DNA from: CAZPGL01 sp964586175
GTDB lineage: Bacteria; Actinomycetota; Acidimicrobiia; Acidimicrobiales; MedAcidi-G1
Assembly: GCA_964586175.1 (NCBI GenBank)
Contig: CAZPGL010000005.1
Span: 38,808-102,807, forward strand
Length of the DNA: 64,000 nt
Direction: 5' to 3'
The first letter of the stretch is position 1. Each line of letters opens with the position of its first letter. Positions 46,888 through 56,997 of the stretch are shown piece by piece. The translations under genes were made by a program, and so were the position numbers. The notes under the pieces are model-generated. The model was given only the letters and a program-made list of their open reading frames with translations. It was not told the origin of the DNA and searched no databases.

Positions 46888-49139
46888 GGCGTCGCCCCCG
46901 TGCCGCTGGTTGGATCACCCAGTTCGGCCAGGACGGTGCGACAGTCGATCTCCTGGCCCCGAACCCGGACGATCCCGTCGACGTCGAGCACCGGGCCGCT
47001 CTTCGGGTCGGCCGTCGAGTCGGTTCCCTCCAGGCGGTCCAGTCGGTCGCCGGTCGTCCATTCCAGCCAGTTGCTGCACAGCGGCAGAGCCGCTGAGCGG
47101 GCATAGCTCACCGCGGCGGTGGGCGCCTCGGCGACCGTTCCGGTGAGGATCCGATCGAGCAGCCGGGCGGTCAACGGGGCAGCAACCCGACTGCCGAAGC
47201 CGGCCTCCTCGAGGACGGCGACCACGGCGATGGTGGGTGTGTCGGCCGGGCCGAACGCCGCGAACAGCGACGTGTCGGCCTTGCCGTTGACCTCGGCGGT
47301 GCCCGTCTTGGCGGCCACCGGCGTCTCATCCAACGCGAACGTGGCTCCCCCGGTGGAACGGCCGTTGAACGCCTCGTAGGCCGTGCCCTCCTCGTCGGCG
47401 GTCACGCCGGTGAGTCCGTCCATGACCCGCTGCCGGAAGTCGCCGTCGATCTCGACCTCCCCCATGGCCCGTGGCCCGAACTCCCGGACCTGCTGGCCGT
47501 CCTGGGTGACCACCTCGACTGCGACGTTGGGCGACCAGAGGGTGCCGCCGTTGGCGAAGGTGGAGAAGGCGTTGACCAACTGAAGGGGGGTGACAAGTAC
47601 CCCGCCCTGACCGATGGCCGTGTTCACGTTGTCGCCCGGGTACCAGATCCCGTTGGGGAAGGCGGTCGGGTTGGCCTCGTGGCGGGCGGCCCGCTTGGCC
47701 GGGGTCGGCAGGTAGCCGTCCTGTTCGAACGGCAGGGCGATCCCGGTCTCGAGTCCCAGCCCGTAGGCGCCGGCGGCATCCTGGATGGCCGTGTCGTTGT
47801 GCATCGGGTTTATGTAGACCGACTCCCCGATCGTGTAGTAGTAGACGTCGCTCGACACGGTGAGGCTGCGTGTCAGGTCGACGGCCGGGTAGGGCGTGGA
47901 CCCGGCGTTGCGGAACAGGCACCCGCCGGCCGTCAGCTCGGCCTCGGCGCCGAAGACGCAGCTCTGCAGCCGGTACCAACCCGGGTCGTCCCAGAACTCC
48001 TCGGCCGGTTTGACGGCGCCGGTGCCGAACACGCCCTCGTGCCAGGCCGCGTGGGCCGTGAACACCTTGAACGTCGACCCGGGGGCGTACTCGCCTTGGA
48101 TGGCCCGGTTCAGCATGGGCAGGTCGTTGATCGGATCGTTCAGCGACGCCCACTGGTCGCGGGAGAACCCGCCGATCGATTCGTTGGGATCGAACGAGGG
48201 ATAGGACGCCATGGCGATCACGTCGCCGTCGTCAGGATCCATGATCACGACGGCCCCACCGGGGACCTCGAAGTCCGGCGGCTCCTCCTCGCCCTCCTTC
48301 CACTCCGGGATAACGGCCCGCTGGGCGATCACGGTGCGTTCCAGCTCCGTCTCGACGAGGTGCTGGACGTCGATGTCGAGGGTCAGGCGGACGTCGTCGC
48401 CGGGAATCGGAGCGATGAACAACTCCTCTCGCTCCCGCACGATCTGACCCAGGCGGTCCACCTCCACCACCCGGCGGCCGGCCACGCCGCGCAGATCGTC
48501 CTCGAACATCAACTCGATGCCGGCCTTCCCGATCTCGTCCCGCAGGCTGTACGCCTTGTCGGACGGCGGCCGGCGGCTCTGGTACTCGTTGTCGTTGATG
48601 GGACCGACCCAGCCGAGGATGTGACTGGCCAGATCCCCGTACAGGTACGCCCGGACCGTGTCGTCCACGACGGCCACCCCGGGGAACGATTCGGGGCGCT
48701 CGCCGAAGTAGATGAGGAGTTCCTCGTCGACGTCGACGGCGACCGGGACGTCGTCGTAGCGGCCGTACGACGGGTCGGCGAGGGCGAACTCGATGTCGGA
48801 CACCTTCAACAGCTGACCGGTCCGATTCACCTCGACGGCGATCTCGGTCAGCATGGCCTGCCGGGCGTCCGCGTCGAGGTCGGCTTCGGCCAGCTCACGG
48901 CGGTTGATGGTGACCATGGTGGTCAGCCGGTTGCCGACCAGGGTGTTCCCGTTGACGTCGAGGATCCGCCCGCGCAGTGCTGGGACCCGGATCTCCCGGA
49001 GGATGTTGGTCTCGGCGACGGCGGCCGCCTCCTCGGCCGTCAGCACCTGGAGGTACCACAACCGGGCCGTGAGAGCGGCGAACATCGACACGGCGACCAC
49101 GGCCAGGATCCGCATCCGGTAGCGGGTGTTGTCCTCCAC
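46884..49139 (-). CDS. mrdA: Penicillin-binding protein 2 (elongation transpeptidase)
   Basis: 751-residue class B PBP. The N-terminal anchor (ILAVVAVSMFAALTARLWYL) is followed by the dimerisation domain with RGRILDVNG. The transpeptidase motifs are STFK at 355-358 (active Ser355), SSD at 429-431 and KTGT at 611-614. The second motif has Asp in place of the usual Asn, a substitution known in other PBP2 proteins. It cross-links peptidoglycan with RodA. GTG 49139 starts 3 bases after the mreD stop. Confidence 0.95.
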   Translation of the reverse strand: MEDNTRYRMRILAVVAVSMFAALTARLWYLQVLTAEEAAAVAETNILREIRVPALRGRILDVNGNTLVGNRLTTMVTINRRELAEADLDADARQAMLTEIAVEVNRTGQLLKVSDIEFALADPSYGRYDDVPVAVDVDEELLIYFGERPESFPGVAVVDDTVRAYLYGDLASHILGWVGPINDNEYQSRRPPSDKAYSLRDEIGKAGIELMFEDDLRGVAGRRVVEVDRLGQIVREREELFIAPIPGDDVRLTLDIDVQHLVETELERTVIAQRAVIPEWKEGEEEPPDFEVPGGAVVIMDPDDGDVIAMASYPSFDPNESIGGFSRDQWASLNDPINDLPMLNRAIQGEYAPGSTFKVFTAHAAWHEGVFGTGAVKPAEEFWDDPGWYRLQSCVFGAEAELTAGGCLFRNAGSTPYPAVDLTRSLTVSSDVYYYTIGESVYINPMHNDTAIQDAAGAYGLGLETGIALPFEQDGYLPTPAKRAARHEANPTAFPNGIWYPGDNVNTAIGQGGVLVTPLQLVNAFSTFANGGTLWSPNVAVEVVTQDGQQVREFGPRAMGEVEIDGDFRQRVMDGLTGVTADEEGTAYEAFNGRSTGGATFALDETPVAAKTGTAEVNGKADTSLFAAFGPADTPTIAVVAVLEEAGFGSRVAAPLTARLLDRILTGTVAEAPTAAVSYARSAALPLCSNWLEWTTGDRLDRLEGTDSTADPKSGPVLDVDGIVRVRGQEIDCRTVLAELGDPTSGTGATP

Positions 49140-49142
49140 CGG

Positions 49143-49661
49143 TCAGCCGGCGGGCGTCCGCAGCTCGATGGATGCCGGACCCGACCCGGCCATCGACCAC
49201 CGCACCACCCGGTTGACGGGAGCGGCGACGACGGCGGTCAACACCCCGGCCCGCACCGCACGTTCGACGAGCGCCGCTGCATCGACCGATTCCTGGCCGA
49301 ACACCAGGCCGGCCATCGAGGCCGCGGCCGTTCCCGAGGCGACGGCGGCGGCGACCGCCAGTCCGTCGAGCAGGGGTGTCGACCGCAGCATCCGCTGTTC
49401 GAGGCTGCTCACGGCGACGGCCACCGGGGGGAAGACCAGGGCGTGCAGGCCGAGCGGCGCCCCGACCAGGGAATCGTGGAGCAGGCCGGCGAAGAAGCCG
49501 ACCACGGCCCCACGGTCCGGGCCGCCGTGGTAGCCGGCCAGGACCGTGACGAGGAGCAGCAACTCGACGGAGACCCCGCGGTGTCGAAACTCGGTGCATA
49601 TCGTCGCCTGCAGGAGCAGCCCAGTGACGAGCACCACCAGGGAGCGCACCCGGCCCGTCAT
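49143..49661 (-). CDS. mreD: Rod shape-determining protein MreD
   Basis: 172 residues with about five hydrophobic helices. The family-like patterns are GAVVGFFAGLLHDSLVGAPLGLHALVF and the short basic N-terminus. It is recognised mainly by position between mreC and pbp2 and by length. ATG 49661 overlaps the mreC stop (ATGA). Confidence 0.88.
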   Translation of the reverse strand: MTGRVRSLVVLVTGLLLQATICTEFRHRGVSVELLLLVTVLAGYHGGPDRGAVVGFFAGLLHDSLVGAPLGLHALVFPPVAVAVSSLEQRMLRSTPLLDGLAVAAAVASGTAAASMAGLVFGQESVDAAALVERAVRAGVLTAVVAAPVNRVVRWSMAGSGPASIELRTPAG

Positions 49662-50488
49662 GGGGTGTCCTCTTCGGCGATGACGACCACGTTGACGAAG
49701 CTGAGGTTCTCAAGGCCGGCGGCCAACTCCACCACCACCGAGCGCTCGTATTCGGCGAAGTTGTCGGGATCGACCACCCGGCCGACCGGAATGTCCGCGG
49801 GGAAGAGACTGCGACCGCCCGCGGTGACGACGACCTCGTCGTCGGCGATCACCGCGTCGAGCCGGATGCCGTTCTCGATTCGGATCGTCGGACCACCGGT
49901 TCCCCGGGCCAGCCCCTCGTCCTGGGAGGCCACCAGCCGCACACCGACCGAGAAGTCGGCGTGGGTGGCCAGAATGACCACCGACCGGTCCCGGTCCACC
50001 TGGTCGAGCCGCCCGACCAGCCCTGCTCCCGACACGACCGCCATCCCTTCGGCGAGACCGTCGTCGCTGCCCTTGTCGATCTCGACCAGGTGGGAGCCGA
50101 AGTTCCCCGGAGGGGTTCCGAGGATCCGGGCCACCACCGTGTCGAGGTCGGCGTAGGCGATGTCGACTTCGCCCAGGAGGCGTTCGAGGAGCTCGCGGTC
50201 GGCTTCGTCGCTCAACACCGCCCCCCGGACCTGGGCCAACTCGGTTGCCAGGCGCTCGTTCTCAGCCTGCAGGTCGGCGTACCCGAAGATGCCGGACCAG
50301 GCGGTCTGGATGGGGTCGGTGGCCCGGTCCACGATTGACCGGACGGGGCTGATGACGTCCCGGATCCCCTGCTGGAAGGCGTTCAGTGGCTCGGCGCCCC
50401 GGAACTGCAGGGTCAGCAGGGTCAGCGCCGCCGCCAGCAGGATCAGCAGCGTCGGGCGGGGACGTTCGGCCCGGCGGGGAGCCGCCAT
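49658..50488 (-). CDS. mreC: Rod shape-determining protein MreC
   Basis: 276 residues: a membrane anchor (PTLLILLAAALTLLTLQF), a coiled coil (about 70-100; YADLQAENERLATELAQVRGAVL), then the beta-rich periplasmic domain with VDIAYADLDTVVARILG and SVGVRLVASQDEGLARGTGG. It scaffolds PBP2 and MreB. It starts 3 bases after the mreB stop. Confidence 0.94.
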   Translation of the reverse strand: MAAPRRAERPRPTLLILLAAALTLLTLQFRGAEPLNAFQQGIRDVISPVRSIVDRATDPIQTAWSGIFGYADLQAENERLATELAQVRGAVLSDEADRELLERLLGEVDIAYADLDTVVARILGTPPGNFGSHLVEIDKGSDDGLAEGMAVVSGAGLVGRLDQVDRDRSVVILATHADFSVGVRLVASQDEGLARGTGGPTIRIENGIRLDAVIADDEVVVTAGGRSLFPADIPVGRVVDPDNFAEYERSVVVELAAGLENLSFVNVVVIAEEDTP

Positions 50489-50491
50489 GGC

Positions 50492-51544
50492 CTAGTCGGT
50501 GCCGTCGCTGAAGATGGCGTCGCCGTAGGTCTCGAGGTCCTCGAGCGCCTGCCCGGCGCCGATCACGACGGCCAGCAGCGGATCGGGAGCCAACCACACC
50601 GGCATGCCTGTTTCGGCCCGCAACCGTTCGGGGAGCCCGATGAGCAGCGACCCGCCTCCGGCGAGGGTGATGCCCCGCTCCATGATGTCCGCGGCCAGTT
50701 CGGGCGGGGTGCGGTCGAGGGTGACCTTTACCGTGTCGATGATGGACGCCACCGGCTCCTCGATGGCCTCGCGGATCTCCTCGGTCGAGACACGCACCGT
50801 GCGGGGCAGCCCGGTCACGAGGTCACGGCCGCGTAGTTCGGCCCGACGCTCCTCTCGCAGCGGGGACGCCGAGCCCAGGGCCATCTTGAGCTCTTCGGCC
50901 GTGCGCAACCCGGTGTCGACGCCGTACTCCTTCTTCAGGTACTGCTTGATGGCGTCGTCCAACTCGTCGCCGCCCACCCGGGACGACTGGCTGGCCACGA
51001 CCCCGCCCAGCGAGATGACCGCCACTTCGGTGGTGCCGCCCCCGATGTCGACGATCATCGAGCCCGTCGGTGTGGCCACCGGCAGACCGGCTCCGATGGC
51101 GGCGGCCATGGGCTCCTCGATGATGTAGGCCGGGGCACGGGCGCCGGCGTACTCGGCCGCCTCCTGGACGGCCCGGCGCTCGACCCCGGTGACCCCCGAC
51201 GGCACACAGATGACCATGCGGGGTTTGGACCACTTGCTGCGATGGACCTGCTGGATGAAGTAGCGCAGCATCTTCTCGCACACCTCGAAGTCCGCGATGA
51301 CGCCGTCCTTCAGGGGCCGGGTGGCCTGGATGTGGCTGGGGGTGCGGCCGATCATGCGCTTGGCTTCGGCGCCCACGGCCAGCGGCGTGCCGTCGAGGAC
51401 GTTCACGGCGACCACGGAGGGCTCGTCGAGCACGATGCCTTCACCGCGGACGTAGACGAGCGTGTTGGCGGTGCCCAGATCGACCGCGATGTCGCGGCCC
51501 CCCATCAGGGCGCCGCCCGCCGTTCGCCTGTTCCGTGCGCCCAT
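50492..51544 (-). CDS. mreB: Rod shape-determining protein MreB
   Basis: 350-residue bacterial actin. Nucleotide-site motifs are DIAVDLGTANTLVYVRGEGI (phosphate 1), IVDIGGGTTEVAVISLGG (phosphate 2) and GITLAGGGSLLIGLPERL (adenosine). It directs the elongation machinery. ATG 51544 gives a 13-residue extension; ATG 51505 (MGGRDIAVDLG) matches the usual MreB start equally well, and neither has a strong ribosome site. It heads mreBCD-pbp2-rodA. In polar-growing actinobacteria MreB is often missing, so its presence argues for lateral elongation here. Confidence 0.95.
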   Translation of the reverse strand: MGARNRRTAGGALMGGRDIAVDLGTANTLVYVRGEGIVLDEPSVVAVNVLDGTPLAVGAEAKRMIGRTPSHIQATRPLKDGVIADFEVCEKMLRYFIQQVHRSKWSKPRMVICVPSGVTGVERRAVQEAAEYAGARAPAYIIEEPMAAAIGAGLPVATPTGSMIVDIGGGTTEVAVISLGGVVASQSSRVGGDELDDAIKQYLKKEYGVDTGLRTAEELKMALGSASPLREERRAELRGRDLVTGLPRTVRVSTEEIREAIEEPVASIIDTVKVTLDRTPPELAADIMERGITLAGGGSLLIGLPERLRAETGMPVWLAPDPLLAVVIGAGQALEDLETYGDAIFSDGTD

Positions 51545-51675
51545 GGTCGGGTGGTCCGTTCCGTCAGATCATGCACCGGTAGCGACGACCCTCCACCCGG
51601 AGTGGGGTCGTTACCGTCTCTGCCGGGGACCGTAACCGATCCGTCACCAAAATGCCACGCTCGGCGCATGGCTGA

Positions 51676-51698
51676 CCACGCTGCGAAAGCAGCGGTGG
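51676..51698. other. Hairpin in the ndk-mreB intergenic region
   Basis: A 9-bp stem (CCACGCTGC with GCAGCGGTGG, one bulged G) closes a GAAA tetraloop. TTTT follows on the plus strand only, which is the wrong strand for ndk, so termination of ndk is doubtful. The 172-bp gap 51545-51716 otherwise holds the unlocated mreB promoter. Confidence 0.3.
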
Positions 51699-51716
51699 CT
51701 GGTTTTCCCCGTCCCC

Positions 51717-52124
51717 TCAGGAAGCAGGGAAGAAGATGTCGATCTCGCGGGCGGCGGACTCCAGGGAGTCGGAACCGTGCACCAGGTTCTCGGTCATGAC
51801 CAGGCCTAGGTCCCCCCGGATCGTGCCCGGTGCGGCCTGCACCGGGTTGGTGGACCCCATGAGGGTTCGGACCACGGCGAAGGTGTCCTCAGGGCCCTCG
51901 ACGACGAGCACCATGGCCGGCGACCGGGACATGAACGCCACCAGATCATCGTAGAACGGCTTGCCTACGTGCTCCTCGTAGTGGCGGGCCAGCGTCTCGG
52001 GGTCGAGACGGCGCAGCTCGGCGGCCACCAGGCGCAGGCCCTTGCCCTCCAGGCGGCCGATGATCTCCCCGACCAGGCCGCGTTCGACCGAGTCAGGCTT
52101 GCAGATGACGAGTGTTCGATCCAT
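51717..52124 (-). CDS. ndk: Nucleoside diphosphate kinase
   Basis: 135 residues. The catalytic His116 is in the NLVHGSDS motif; VICKPDSVERGLVGEII is the N-terminal signature. It balances NTP pools by phosphate transfer. ATG 52124 lies 6 nt after TAGCCT, suggesting a leaderless mRNA. It lies downstream of folC, the conserved folC-ndk order. Confidence 0.98.
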   Translation of the reverse strand: MDRTLVICKPDSVERGLVGEIIGRLEGKGLRLVAAELRRLDPETLARHYEEHVGKPFYDDLVAFMSRSPAMVLVVEGPEDTFAVVRTLMGSTNPVQAAPGTIRGDLGLVMTENLVHGSDSLESAAREIDIFFPAS

Positions 52125-52130
52125 GCCGGC

Positions 52131-52136
52131 AGGCTA
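52131..52136 (-). promoter_or_regulatory. -10 element of ndk (leaderless)
   Basis: Minus-strand TAGCCT ends 6 nt before ATG 52124, in the 34-bp gap after folC. Confidence 0.45.
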
Positions 52137-52158
52137 GGGGCGATGGGAGCTGATCGGC

Positions 52159-53460
52159 TCAGAGGCCGGCTCGGGAATCGTCGGCCAGGGCCGTCCGGGC
52201 CGACGACAGGACGTAGAACGAGCCGGTCACGAGGACGAGGTCGTCGTCGTCGGACAACGCCACCGCTCGACGAACGGCCTCTTCGGCATCGGGAACCACC
52301 TCGACGTCGAGCCCGCGGGACGCCACCATGGAGGCCAGGTCGGCGGCGGGAACGGCCCGGGGCGATGGCGCGGTACAGCACACGACCAGGTCGGGGTTCA
52401 TGGCCCGCAGCTCGTCGACGACCTCGACCGGCTCGCGCGGCCCCAGCGTGCCGAGCACCACCACCCTCCGGGAGCCGGGGAACACCTCGGGCACCGCAGT
52501 TGCCAGGGCCCGGGCCGCGTCCTGGTTGTGGGCCCCGTCGAGCACCACCAGCGGCTCGGTGGCCACGACCTCGAGACGGCCCGCCAGTGTGACCGACCCG
52601 AGCCCCTCGGCGATCACCTCGTCGCCCAGCGCCGTGCCGAGGAACGACTCCACGGCGGCCACGGCCACCGCTGCGTTGTCGGCCTGATGGTCGCCGTGCA
52701 ACGCCAGGAACACCTCGTCGTAGCGCCCGGCCGGCCCCCACAGGTCCACCTGCTGGCCCCCCACCGCGGGCGTCGTCGACGCCACCCCGAAGGCCTCACC
52801 CCGCAGGAGCAGCGGATCGGGGTGTTCGCCGGCGAACAGGTCGAGTAGTTCGACCGAGGTCTCGCCGAGCACCAGCGGGCGACCGGCCCGGATGATGCCC
52901 GCTTTCTCGCCGGCGACGTCCCGCCGCCAGTCGCCGGTGCCGTCGGTGTGGTCGCGGCCGATGTTGGTCACCACCGCCACCTCGGCGTCGATGACGTTGG
53001 TGGCGTCGAACCGACCGAGCAGGCCGACCTCGACCACCGCGACGTCCACGGCCTCGTTGGCGAACCAGAGCAGGGCCGCCGCGGTCAGCAGCTCGAAGTA
53101 GGAGGGCCGCTCCGGCGCCGCATCGACGTAGAGGGCCAGTTGGCCGACGAGCTCACCGAACTGCTCCTCGCTGATGAGCTCACCATCGATGGACAGGCGC
53201 TCGCGGATCGTGTCGACGTGCGGGCTGGTGTAGGACCCGACCTTCAGGCCGGCGGCCCGCAGCAGCGAGCCGATCATCGCCGACACGGAGCCCTTGCCGT
53301 TGGTGCCGGTGACGTGCACGCACTGCAGGTCGGCCTGCGGATCTCCCATGGTCGCGACCAGCCCGCGCATGGCGTCGAGGCTCAGTCCGTGGATGCGGCC
53401 CGCCGAGGCCTCCAGGTTGACGTGGCGGTCGAGGTACCGCAGGGCCTCGGCGTGGTCCAC
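52159..53460 (-). CDS. folC: Folylpolyglutamate synthase/dihydrofolate synthase
   Basis: 433 residues, Mur-ligase fold. The P-loop HVTGTNGKGSVSAM, GVGS-like SYTSPHVDTIRERL, and NIGRDHTDGTG and LDGAHNQDAARALA blocks define FolC. It glutamylates folates. GTG 53460 starts 10 bases after the clpX stop; no strong ribosome site is seen. valS, commonly found between clpX and folC in actinobacteria, is absent here. Confidence 0.94.
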   Translation of the reverse strand: MDHAEALRYLDRHVNLEASAGRIHGLSLDAMRGLVATMGDPQADLQCVHVTGTNGKGSVSAMIGSLLRAAGLKVGSYTSPHVDTIRERLSIDGELISEEQFGELVGQLALYVDAAPERPSYFELLTAAALLWFANEAVDVAVVEVGLLGRFDATNVIDAEVAVVTNIGRDHTDGTGDWRRDVAGEKAGIIRAGRPLVLGETSVELLDLFAGEHPDPLLLRGEAFGVASTTPAVGGQQVDLWGPAGRYDEVFLALHGDHQADNAAVAVAAVESFLGTALGDEVIAEGLGSVTLAGRLEVVATEPLVVLDGAHNQDAARALATAVPEVFPGSRRVVVLGTLGPREPVEVVDELRAMNPDLVVCCTAPSPRAVPAADLASMVASRGLDVEVVPDAEEAVRRAVALSDDDDLVLVTGSFYVLSSARTALADDSRAGL

Positions 53461-53470
53461 GTCTGCCGCG

Positions 53471-54730
<1,260 letters not shown>

Positions 54731-54766
54731 CGGTCTCCCCCTCCCCCTGTGTCGTTCCCTGTCCTA

Positions 54767-54786
54767 CCGGACCGTCGTCGGTCCGG
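54767..54786. other. Hairpin between clpP and clpX
   Basis: Perfect 7-bp stem CCGGACC/GGTCCGG with a 6-nt loop, 10 bases past the clpP stop. There is no T-tract; it may attenuate or stabilise transcript ends. Confidence 0.35.
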
Positions 54787-54796
54787 CAGACCCGTT

Positions 54797-55486
54797 CTAC
54801 TGCACTGCGGTGATGGGCCCCGAGTTGTCGACGATCTCGCGGGCCTCGATCACGTCGTCGATGATGCCATAGTCCTTGGCCTCATCGGCGGTCATTACGA
54901 AGTCGCGGTCGGTGTCTCCGTGGATCCGCTCGACGTCTTGACCGGTGTGGCGGGCCAGGATCTCCTCGAGCTGCACCTTCAGGCGCTGGATCTCCTTGGA
55001 GGCCAACTCGATGTCGGACACCTGGCCCTGGGCGCCGGCGTACGGCTGGTGGATGAGCACCCGGGCGTGACGCAACGCCATGCGCTTACCCGGCGTCCCC
55101 GCGGCCAGAAGCACTGCAGCGGCCGAGGCGGCCTGCCCGAAGCAAATGGTGGTGATGTCGGGGCGGATGTACTGCATCGTGTCGTAGATGGCGAACAGGG
55201 CGTTGATGTCCCCGCCCGGCGAGTTGATGTAGAGGCTGATGTCGCGGTCCGGGTTCTCGGACTCGAGGTGAAGCAGCTGGGCGCAGATCAGGTTGGCGAC
55301 CGTGTCGTCGATGGGCGTGCCGAGGAACACGATGTTTTCCTTGAGCAGCCGCGAGTACAGGTCGAAGGCCCGCTCGCCCCGGTTGGTCTGCTCGACCACC
55401 GTGGGCACCAGGTAGTTCTGCACCCGCAGGTCGGCCAGGGTCCCGGGGGCCGGGTCGCCGTGGATCATGGTCTCATCCGGGAACAT
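54797..55486 (-). CDS. clpP: ATP-dependent Clp protease proteolytic subunit ClpP
   Basis: 229 residues. The catalytic triad is Ser121 ([14 protein letters not shown]), His146 ([11 protein letters not shown]) and Asp195 (DTDRDFVM). It forms the tetradecameric protease chamber with ClpX. ATG 55486 lies 4 bases after the tig stop, with GGAGGAG in the end of tig as ribosome site. Actinobacteria usually carry two adjacent clpP genes; only one is here. Confidence 0.97.
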   Translation of the reverse strand: MFPDETMIHGDPAPGTLADLRVQNYLVPTVVEQTNRGERAFDLYSRLLKENIVFLGTPIDDTVANLICAQLLHLESENPDRDISLYINSPGGDINALFAIYDTMQYIRPDITTICFGQAASAAAVLLAAGTPGKRMALRHARVLIHQPYAGAQGQVSDIELASKEIQRLKVQLEEILARHTGQDVERIHGDTDRDFVMTADEAKDYGIIDDVIEAREIVDNSGPITAVQ

Positions 55487-55490
55487 CGGC

Positions 55491-56879
55491 TCACTCCTCC
55501 TCGGAGGTGTCGGTCGCGGTCTTCTGGGAATCCTCATCGGCGTCGCCTTCGGGCAGGACCAGCTCCGGTTCGGGGGGCTCCAGGTCGGCCCGGTCCACGG
55601 GCTCGCCCTCCTCGTCGACGATCTCGGCCCGCTCGAACACCCAGTCGAGGGCGGCCTGCTTACGCAGGTCGGCCTCCAAGTCGAGCATCCGGCCCGATTC
55701 GGTGAACGACGCACGGACCTCGTCGGCAGTGCTGCCGAACTGGGCGGCCATGGCGGCGAAGTAGTCGTCGAGCTGGTCGGCGTCGGCACCGAGGCTCTCC
55801 GCGTCGGCGACGGCCCGCAAGCCGAGGTCCACTTTGACGGCCAGGTCGGCCCCGTCGGCGAACTCGGCCCGCAGCGATGCCAGATCCCGGCCCATGGCCT
55901 CGAGGTACCGCTCCAGTTCGAGGCCCTGGGCACCCAGCCGCATGGACAGGTCCTGGATGCGCTGGGTCACCTCGGTCTCGATCATGGCGGCCGGCGGCTC
56001 CAGGTCGACCAGCTCGCCCACCGCCTGGGCGACCCGGTCGCGGGCCAGGGCGCCGGCCTGGCCGCGCTTCATGTCGGTGATGCGCTGCCGGAGGTCGGAC
56101 ACGAGCTCGTCGGCGGTGTCGAATTCGGAGGCTTCGGCGGCGAAGGCGTCGTCGACGTCGGGAAGCACCCGGGCCTGTACCTCCTTGACCTCGATCCGGA
56201 AATGCAGCTGGCCCTCGTCGTCGGGATGGTCGGCGTCAAACTCGACGACATCGCCGGCCGACGCGCCCCGGAGGTTCTCGTCGATCTCGGGGACGACGGC
56301 ACCGACGCCCACCTCGTAGAGGTAGTCGCTGGTGGTCAGACCCTCGACAGCCTCGCCGTCGTGGGTGCCGTCGATGTCGATGGTGACCTGGTCGCCGTCC
56401 TCCGCGGGCCGCTCCACCGTCTCGAGGGTGGAGAACTGGTTGCGTAGGGCGTCGAGCTGGCGGTCAACGTCCTCGTCGGAGGCCACCGGGCCGGGAATCT
56501 CGATGTGCAGGACGTCGTAGCCACTGATCAAGGGGCGGGGCCGGACCGGCACCACGGCGTCGAAGGTCAACGCACCGTCGGCTTCGCCGCCGGTGACCTC
56601 GAACTTCGGGGCATCGATGGCGTCGATGGCGTGCTCGACGAGGGCCCGCATGTAGTAGTCGGGGACGGCCTCCTGGATCGCCTCGTGGCGACCTGCCTCG
56701 ACGCCCAGCCGGGCCTCGAGGATCTTGCGGGGGGCCTTGCCAGGGCGGAAACCCGGTAGCCGGACCTCCTTGGCGATCCTCTTGAAAGCGGCGTCGACCG
56801 CCTGGTCGAATTCGGCTTCGCCGATGGCGACGCTCAACTTGACGAGGTCGCCATCCAATGTCTCCACGGTGCTGTTCAC
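55491..56879 (-). CDS. tig: Trigger factor
   Basis: 462 residues: an N-terminal ribosome-binding domain ([16 protein letters not shown] includes the signature GFRPGKxP), a central FKBP-type PPIase domain ([20 protein letters not shown]), a helical C-terminal chaperone domain and an acidic Glu/Asp-rich tail. It binds nascent chains at the exit tunnel. GTG 56879 lies 9 nt after TACACT. It leads tig-clpP-clpX. Confidence 0.96.
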   Translation of the reverse strand: MNSTVETLDGDLVKLSVAIGEAEFDQAVDAAFKRIAKEVRLPGFRPGKAPRKILEARLGVEAGRHEAIQEAVPDYYMRALVEHAIDAIDAPKFEVTGGEADGALTFDAVVPVRPRPLISGYDVLHIEIPGPVASDEDVDRQLDALRNQFSTLETVERPAEDGDQVTIDIDGTHDGEAVEGLTTSDYLYEVGVGAVVPEIDENLRGASAGDVVEFDADHPDDEGQLHFRIEVKEVQARVLPDVDDAFAAEASEFDTADELVSDLRQRITDMKRGQAGALARDRVAQAVGELVDLEPPAAMIETEVTQRIQDLSMRLGAQGLELERYLEAMGRDLASLRAEFADGADLAVKVDLGLRAVADAESLGADADQLDDYFAAMAAQFGSTADEVRASFTESGRMLDLEADLRKQAALDWVFERAEIVDEEGEPVDRADLEPPEPELVLPEGDADEDSQKTATDTSEEE

Positions 56880-56888
56880 AGTGACCGG

Positions 56889-56894
56889 AGTGTA
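56889..56894 (-). promoter_or_regulatory. -10 element of tig (near-leaderless)
   Basis: Minus-strand TACACT ends 9 nt before GTG 56879. An inverted repeat at 56896-56911 lies immediately upstream. Confidence 0.4.
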
Positions 56895-56895
56895 C

Positions 56896-56911
56896 CGGCG
56901 GCATCCCGCCG
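56896..56911. promoter_or_regulatory. Inverted repeat abutting the tig -10
   Basis: Six-base arms CGGCGG and CCGCCG around CATC occupy the spacer between the -10 and the expected -35 of tig. It could be an operator for the tig-clpP operon; in this GC content a chance palindrome is also possible. Confidence 0.3.
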
Positions 56912-56961
56912 TCCCCGTGCCCCGCCGGGCGTCTCCACCGGGGTTTTCGCCCTGTTCACCC

Positions 56962-56979
56962 GATCCGGTTCACCGGATC
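56962..56979. terminator. Hairpin downstream of the PLP decarboxylase gene
   Basis: Perfect 7-bp stem GATCCGG/CCGGATC with a TTCA loop, 19 bases past the decarboxylase stop. No T-tract is present. Confidence 0.35.
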
Positions 56980-56997
56980 CTGGTCCGCGGGTTCTGG

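Noticed and set aside
51545..51716. Intrinsic terminator of ndk
   Set aside because: The GAAA hairpin has its T-run only on the plus strand; on the ndk strand no U-tract follows.
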